Shown here: piece by piece, positions 5,811 to 8,977 of the stretch
Position numbering within the stretch: the first letter of the stretch is position 1
Layout: every line of letters starts with the position of its first letter
Source of the DNA: Armatimonadota bacterium
GTDB taxonomy: Bacteria > Armatimonadota > Chthonomonadetes > Chthonomonadales > Chthonomonadaceae
DNA length: 8,977 bases
NCBI GenBank assembly: GCA_026392135.1
Contig: JAPLCR010000575.1
Coordinates: 650-9,626, forward strand
Reading direction: 5' to 3'
Made by a program: the position numbers and the translations under genes
Notes under the pieces: model-generated
Told to the model about the DNA's origin: nothing
Database searches by the model: none
Seen by the model: only the letters and a program-made list of their open reading frames with translations

Positions 5811-7937
5811 ATGTTGCAGAAGTTGCGTGATTTGAAAGTAGGCTACAAGCATCTACTCGCGTTCGCAGTTGTTATGGCACTGGGACTGATAGGGTTTATC
5901 CGCATGACAAACGCCATGAATCAGTACATGGCGGTCATCACAGGGGATGTTGAGAAGTCACACGATGCGGATAACTATATGAAAATGGCGATGGTCGAGA
6001 ACAGTAATATGGGGCGCGAAACGATCTCCTATATGTACACAAGTGATGAGGCACACCGTGTAGCCAAGATGAAAGCGGATGAAATGGCAGCGGACAGCCT
6101 CAGCAAAGCGGTAGCTATTATCAAACAGCTCCCCGAACACGATGTATTATTAAAAGCGGCAGAGGAAGTCCGAAAAACGGATGAGAATCTGTGTAACCCC
6201 TACGAAAACAGTATACTCGCATTGGTGGAACAGCATAAATTTGCGGAGGCAAAGAGAGTTTACTCCAGTGATCTTGTGCCTGCTAGAGCCAAGATGCGGG
6301 AAGCGGTTCAACGTTTCACCGATGAGATGGATCAGTACGCGCACCTGCTTCCAAAAATGAGTACCGGCTCCGCCGTTGCCGCAGTGCGATTTGGTTGGCT
6401 TATGCAGGGCTGTATTCTGCTTGTTAGCGCCCTTATCGCCTTTGGGCTTGCGCGTAGCATGACTTCGTCTCTAAAGAGAGTGATGAACGGCTTGACAGAG
6501 ATGAAGGAGACCGACATTGCCCAACTTCATGCTGGGGTCAATGCAGTTGCAGAGGGCGACCTACGCTATAAGGTACAGTCCGTATCTCAACCGTTGGAGG
6601 TTATATCCAAAGACGAGTTTGGAGCCATTACCTCCACCTTCAACGAAGTCCAGCAGACGATAGTAGCGACGCTCAAGGCGTTTACAACCACGCAAGAGAG
6701 GCTGAGTGGGCTTATTAGTCAAGTGGCAGACAGTTCACAGGGCATGGCACTTAGGAGCACTCAACTCGCTCAAAACGCGCAAGTTTCGCAAGAATCGGTA
6801 GAGGGCATAGGTGGGTCGTTCCAACACATCACCATCTCTACCTCTCAGGCGGCACAAACCAGTCACGAACTAGCCGTTGGAGGGGAGCAGCAGGCACGGC
6901 AGACAAATACCGCTAGCGAAGCCATGCAACGCCTCTATCAGGCAATACTTTCGGTGCAAGATGCTGTAGAGCGGCAACAAGAGGAGACCTCACGTGCTGA
7001 GGAGGAGGTCATACAGGCTGCCAGTATTGTCGAGGCGATGCAAAGATCCACTCAACAGATGACGCTCTCGGCTCAACAAGCCTCTGAGGTAGCGCAATCG
7101 GGAGGTAGTGCGGTCGCACAGACCATCTCTAGTATGCAGCACATTCAGCAGCAGGTACAAGCTTCCACCGAGCGCATTCAGGTACTCGGAGCAAAAGGGG
7201 ATGAAATAGGGGTCATTGTCGAGACGATTCAACAGATAGCGGAGCAGACCAACCTACTCGCCCTGAACGCCGCTATCGAAGCCGCAAGAGCCGGAGAGCA
7301 TGGCAGAGGGTTTGCGGTTGTTGCAGACGAGGTGCGAAAACTTGCCGAGCGTTCTGCCCTTGCGTCACGTGAAATTGGTAGTCTCGTAAGCAGTGTACGT
7401 GAGGAGGTGAAGAGTGCGGTTGCCTCCATGAACACGAGTAATCGTGATGTAACAGCAGTAGCGGAGCGGAGTCAGGAGGCGGTTGGGGCACTTCAGCAGA
7501 TACTCGCTACTACGGAGGTCTTTGTAAAGGAGACCGAGCAGGTCAACACCGCAACGGGCAGTATGTCTCGCTCTATCACAGGAGTTCGCGATACAGTTGT
7601 AAATGTACACCAGATTGCGAACGAAAACCAGTCAATAATGCGCGTTATGTTGAACGAGGCAGAGGGAGTTGCCCAGAACATAACCAACGTTGCGGCTATC
7701 AGTGAGGAGACAGCGGCAGGCGCGGAAGAGATGAGTGCCACCATGCACGAAATAGATGAAGCCGCTCAAAGTATCGCCCGGGCGTTGGAAAAGCAGAGTG
7801 TTTCTGCTGGTGAAGTGAGCTTGACGGCGGTTGCATTTACCGAAACATCCGCTGATTTGACCGTATTGATAGCCCAGTTTCGTACGGAAGAGGAGAGAGA
7901 AAGGCACGAATCTAAGCCCAAGCTAAGAGCGGCATAG
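5811..7937 (+). CDS. Methyl-accepting chemotaxis protein
   Basis: A 708-residue inner-membrane chemoreceptor that would signal through CheW/CheA to the flagellar motor or another output. Order of parts: a short cytosolic N-terminus, transmembrane helix 1 (about 14-31), a helical periplasmic domain of about 160 residues (32-190) resembling the four-helix-bundle ligand-binding type, transmembrane helix 2 (about 193-216), a HAMP linker (about 215-291, including AVAEGDL and DEFGAITSTFNEV), and a long coiled-coil signalling domain (about 300-690). The hairpin tip is the highly conserved block around EQTNLLALNAAIEAARAGEH (478-497), followed by GRGFAVVADEVRKLAERS. SEETAAGAEEMS (631-642) resembles an adaptation methylation segment. 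No C-terminal NWETF-type CheR-docking pentapeptide is present. AAGGAG (5794-5799) lies before the ATG. No che genes are nearby, so it is an orphan receptor. The ligand cannot be predicted. Confidence 0.96.
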   Translation: MLQKLRDLKVGYKHLLAFAVVMALGLIGFIRMTNAMNQYMAVITGDVEKSHDADNYMKMAMVENSNMGRETISYMYTSDEAHRVAKMKADEMAADSLSKAVAIIKQLPEHDVLLKAAEEVRKTDENLCNPYENSILALVEQHKFAEAKRVYSSDLVPARAKMREAVQRFTDEMDQYAHLLPKMSTGSAVAAVRFGWLMQGCILLVSALIAFGLARSMTSSLKRVMNGLTEMKETDIAQLHAGVNAVAEGDLRYKVQSVSQPLEVISKDEFGAITSTFNEVQQTIVATLKAFTTTQERLSGLISQVADSSQGMALRSTQLAQNAQVSQESVEGIGGSFQHITISTSQAAQTSHELAVGGEQQARQTNTASEAMQRLYQAILSVQDAVERQQEETSRAEEEVIQAASIVEAMQRSTQQMTLSAQQASEVAQSGGSAVAQTISSMQHIQQQVQASTERIQVLGAKGDEIGVIVETIQQIAEQTNLLALNAAIEAARAGEHGRGFAVVADEVRKLAERSALASREIGSLVSSVREEVKSAVASMNTSNRDVTAVAERSQEAVGALQQILATTEVFVKETEQVNTATGSMSRSITGVRDTVVNVHQIANENQSIMRVMLNEAEGVAQNITNVAAISEETAAGAEEMSATMHEIDEAAQSIARALEKQSVSAGEVSLTAVAFTETSADLTVLIAQFRTEEERERHESKPKLRAA

Positions 7938-7965
7938 CGGAAGTTTGTCAAGCGAAACCTATTAG

Positions 7966-8000
7966 AAGCCCCCGTCCAAGTGGAGCTTAGGCGGGGGCTT
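7966..8000. terminator. Bidirectional stem-loop terminator between convergent genes
   Basis: AAGCCCCCG (7966-7974) pairs perfectly with CGGGGGCTT (7992-8000). The stem continues through a G-T pair, a C-G pair, one mismatch and AAG/CTT to a 5-base loop (TGGAG). It lies 28 bp after the chemoreceptor stop and 24 bp beyond the stop of the convergent gene. The T tract on either strand is short, but the GC-rich stem and its position between two gene ends make termination in both directions likely. Confidence 0.8.
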
Positions 8001-8024
8001 TCACAACGTCTATTACTGCCAACT

Positions 8025-8977
8025 TTAAGGAGTCGCCTCGTTTAGTGTGAGGCTGTCTTGTTGAAGGTAGGCTTGCTTTGCCTTTATTTTTGAGCGGTTG
8101 GGCGGAAGCAGATTAACCGCAAAATTAAACTGCTTGTTTACGAAGCGATAGCCGATGCCTAGTTGAAGGCAGTCAAGATTCCGCGTTATGGCAAACTCCG
8201 CTTCAAACGGTCTCATCTCGGCGAGATTGTAGCGCATTAGGTAGCCAAACCCCCAAGTGCCCAGAGTTTGAAATCGCGCTCGAAGCTCATGGCGCATATC
8301 ACGGTGATCGAAACGGAACGGAGTCGCGCCCGCATCTGTGGAGTAGCGGTATCCTAAGCCATAGAGTAACTTGTGGTTTGGCATAAAGGTGTAGTCAAAC
8401 GCTGGAGAGGTCATACCATATACCGTGCCGCGTGTGTATACGTTCAGCCAGTTCGAAAGTCCGAAGCGAACTGAAGAGCGCGAATCGAGAATGATGGGTT
8501 GTGATGCGAGGTTCACCCGAAGCCCCAACCTGCCGGACGTGACCTGCGTGGGTAGCTCGTGTACGATACCAAACCCCGCATTTACATCCAACAGAAACGG
8601 AGTGTTGGGCATACGGCGCAAAGGGAGAGGGGTGTCGTCTGGCAGGTTGGCAGGATTGGAGGCTGAAGCCGTCTGAACGGTACCGAGCAGGTTGGTAAAG
8701 CGCATTCCTATCTCTGGTAGGCGCGAGATGAGGGGCGACAGTCGGTTTTTCAAAAACGAGAACTGACGGTTCTGCACAACTGCATAAAAGGTGCTGTGCG
8801 GGGTGTAGTCATCATCAATACGGGTGTCCAGCGTACTTTGGAAAACGGGGATGTGGAACTGGTCTAAGATTCCAAGTTGCGGGTCCATAAGCTCATTAGT
8901 CTGTTGGAAAGAGGGCAGACCACGCTTTGCTCCCGTGCTAACGTCATTTTGGTAATAAATGTAGCCGTGCGGCACAA
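8025..8977 (-). CDS. Outer-membrane beta-barrel protein, LptD-like C-terminal part (5' end missing)
   Basis: The frame is open from the right edge and ends with TAA (complement of 8025-8027), about 317 codons. There is a GTG at the very edge, but no ATG or signal peptide in a sensible place, so the true start is almost certainly outside the window. The C-terminal third has regularly alternating aromatic and polar strands, such as WGFGYLMRYNLAEMRPFEAEF and the downstream CLQLGIGYRF. This resembles the barrel of LPS-assembly protein LptD/OstA, in which the last strands carry a CxxLGxxYR-type segment. If it is LptD, it inserts lipopolysaccharide into the outer leaflet. Alternatively it is another large outer-membrane protein. 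The C-terminal tail after LLPPNRSKIKAK is polar and does not end in Phe, so the last strand may be internal. Barrel identity is fairly secure; the LptD assignment is tentative. Confidence 0.65.
   Translation of the reverse strand, partial: VPHGYIYYQNDVSTGAKRGLPSFQQTNELMDPQLGILDQFHIPVFQSTLDTRIDDDYTPHSTFYAVVQNRQFSFLKNRLSPLISRLPEIGMRFTNLLGTVQTASASNPANLPDDTPLPLRRMPNTPFLLDVNAGFGIVHELPTQVTSGRLGLRVNLASQPIILDSRSSVRFGLSNWLNVYTRGTVYGMTSPAFDYTFMPNHKLLYGLGYRYSTDAGATPFRFDHRDMRHELRARFQTLGTWGFGYLMRYNLAEMRPFEAEFAITRNLDCLQLGIGYRFVNKQFNFAVNLLPPNRSKIKAKQAYLQQDSLTLNEATP

Overview
The window looks like ordinary chromosomal DNA from a free-living, motile, diderm (Gram-negative-type) bacterium of medium GC content. 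It carries core metabolism and translation genes (gap, pgk, a single-chain glycyl-tRNA synthetase), two outer-membrane beta-barrel proteins and a classical chemoreceptor. The single-chain class II GlyRS, combined with an outer membrane and an LptD-like barrel, argues against enterobacteria and typical proteobacteria, most of which use the split GlyQ/GlyS enzyme. It would fit a lineage such as Armatimonadota, but that placement is an inference and the window alone cannot fix it.

Layout. Positions 1-699 (+) hold the 3' two thirds of a glyceraldehyde-3-phosphate dehydrogenase gene. A long stem-loop with a T-rich tail (709-780) follows. Next is a 188-bp palindromic element (786-973) with perfect 8-bp flanking direct repeats, which looks like a small non-autonomous transposable element (MITE). 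It sits 24 bp before the start of pgk (998-2185, +). A YnfA-family four-helix membrane protein (2233-2559, +) comes after pgk. On the minus strand, glyQS (4654-3245) is followed after 6 bp by a SAM-methyltransferase-like gene (3238-2531), whose 3' end overlaps the 3' end of ynfA by 29 bp. A 309-bp divergent intergenic region separates glyQS from a plus-strand pair: a secreted outer-membrane transporter-like protein (4964-5770) and a 708-residue methyl-accepting chemotaxis protein (5811-7937). A strong stem-loop terminator (7966-8000) lies between the chemoreceptor gene and a convergent minus-strand gene (8977-8025, 5' end outside the window) for the C-terminal part of an outer-membrane, LptD-like barrel.

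How the genes relate. gap and pgk encode consecutive steps of glycolysis and gluconeogenesis and are probably an ancestral pair, now separated by a hairpin and an inserted element that may affect how pgk is expressed. glyQS and the methyltransferase are probably one transcript. The outer-membrane protein and the chemoreceptor are also probably one transcript, which hints at linked uptake and sensing of a compound; nothing in the sequence identifies the ligand. I see no new defence, CRISPR or secondary-metabolite system. The most notable structure is the palindromic element in the gap-pgk spacer.
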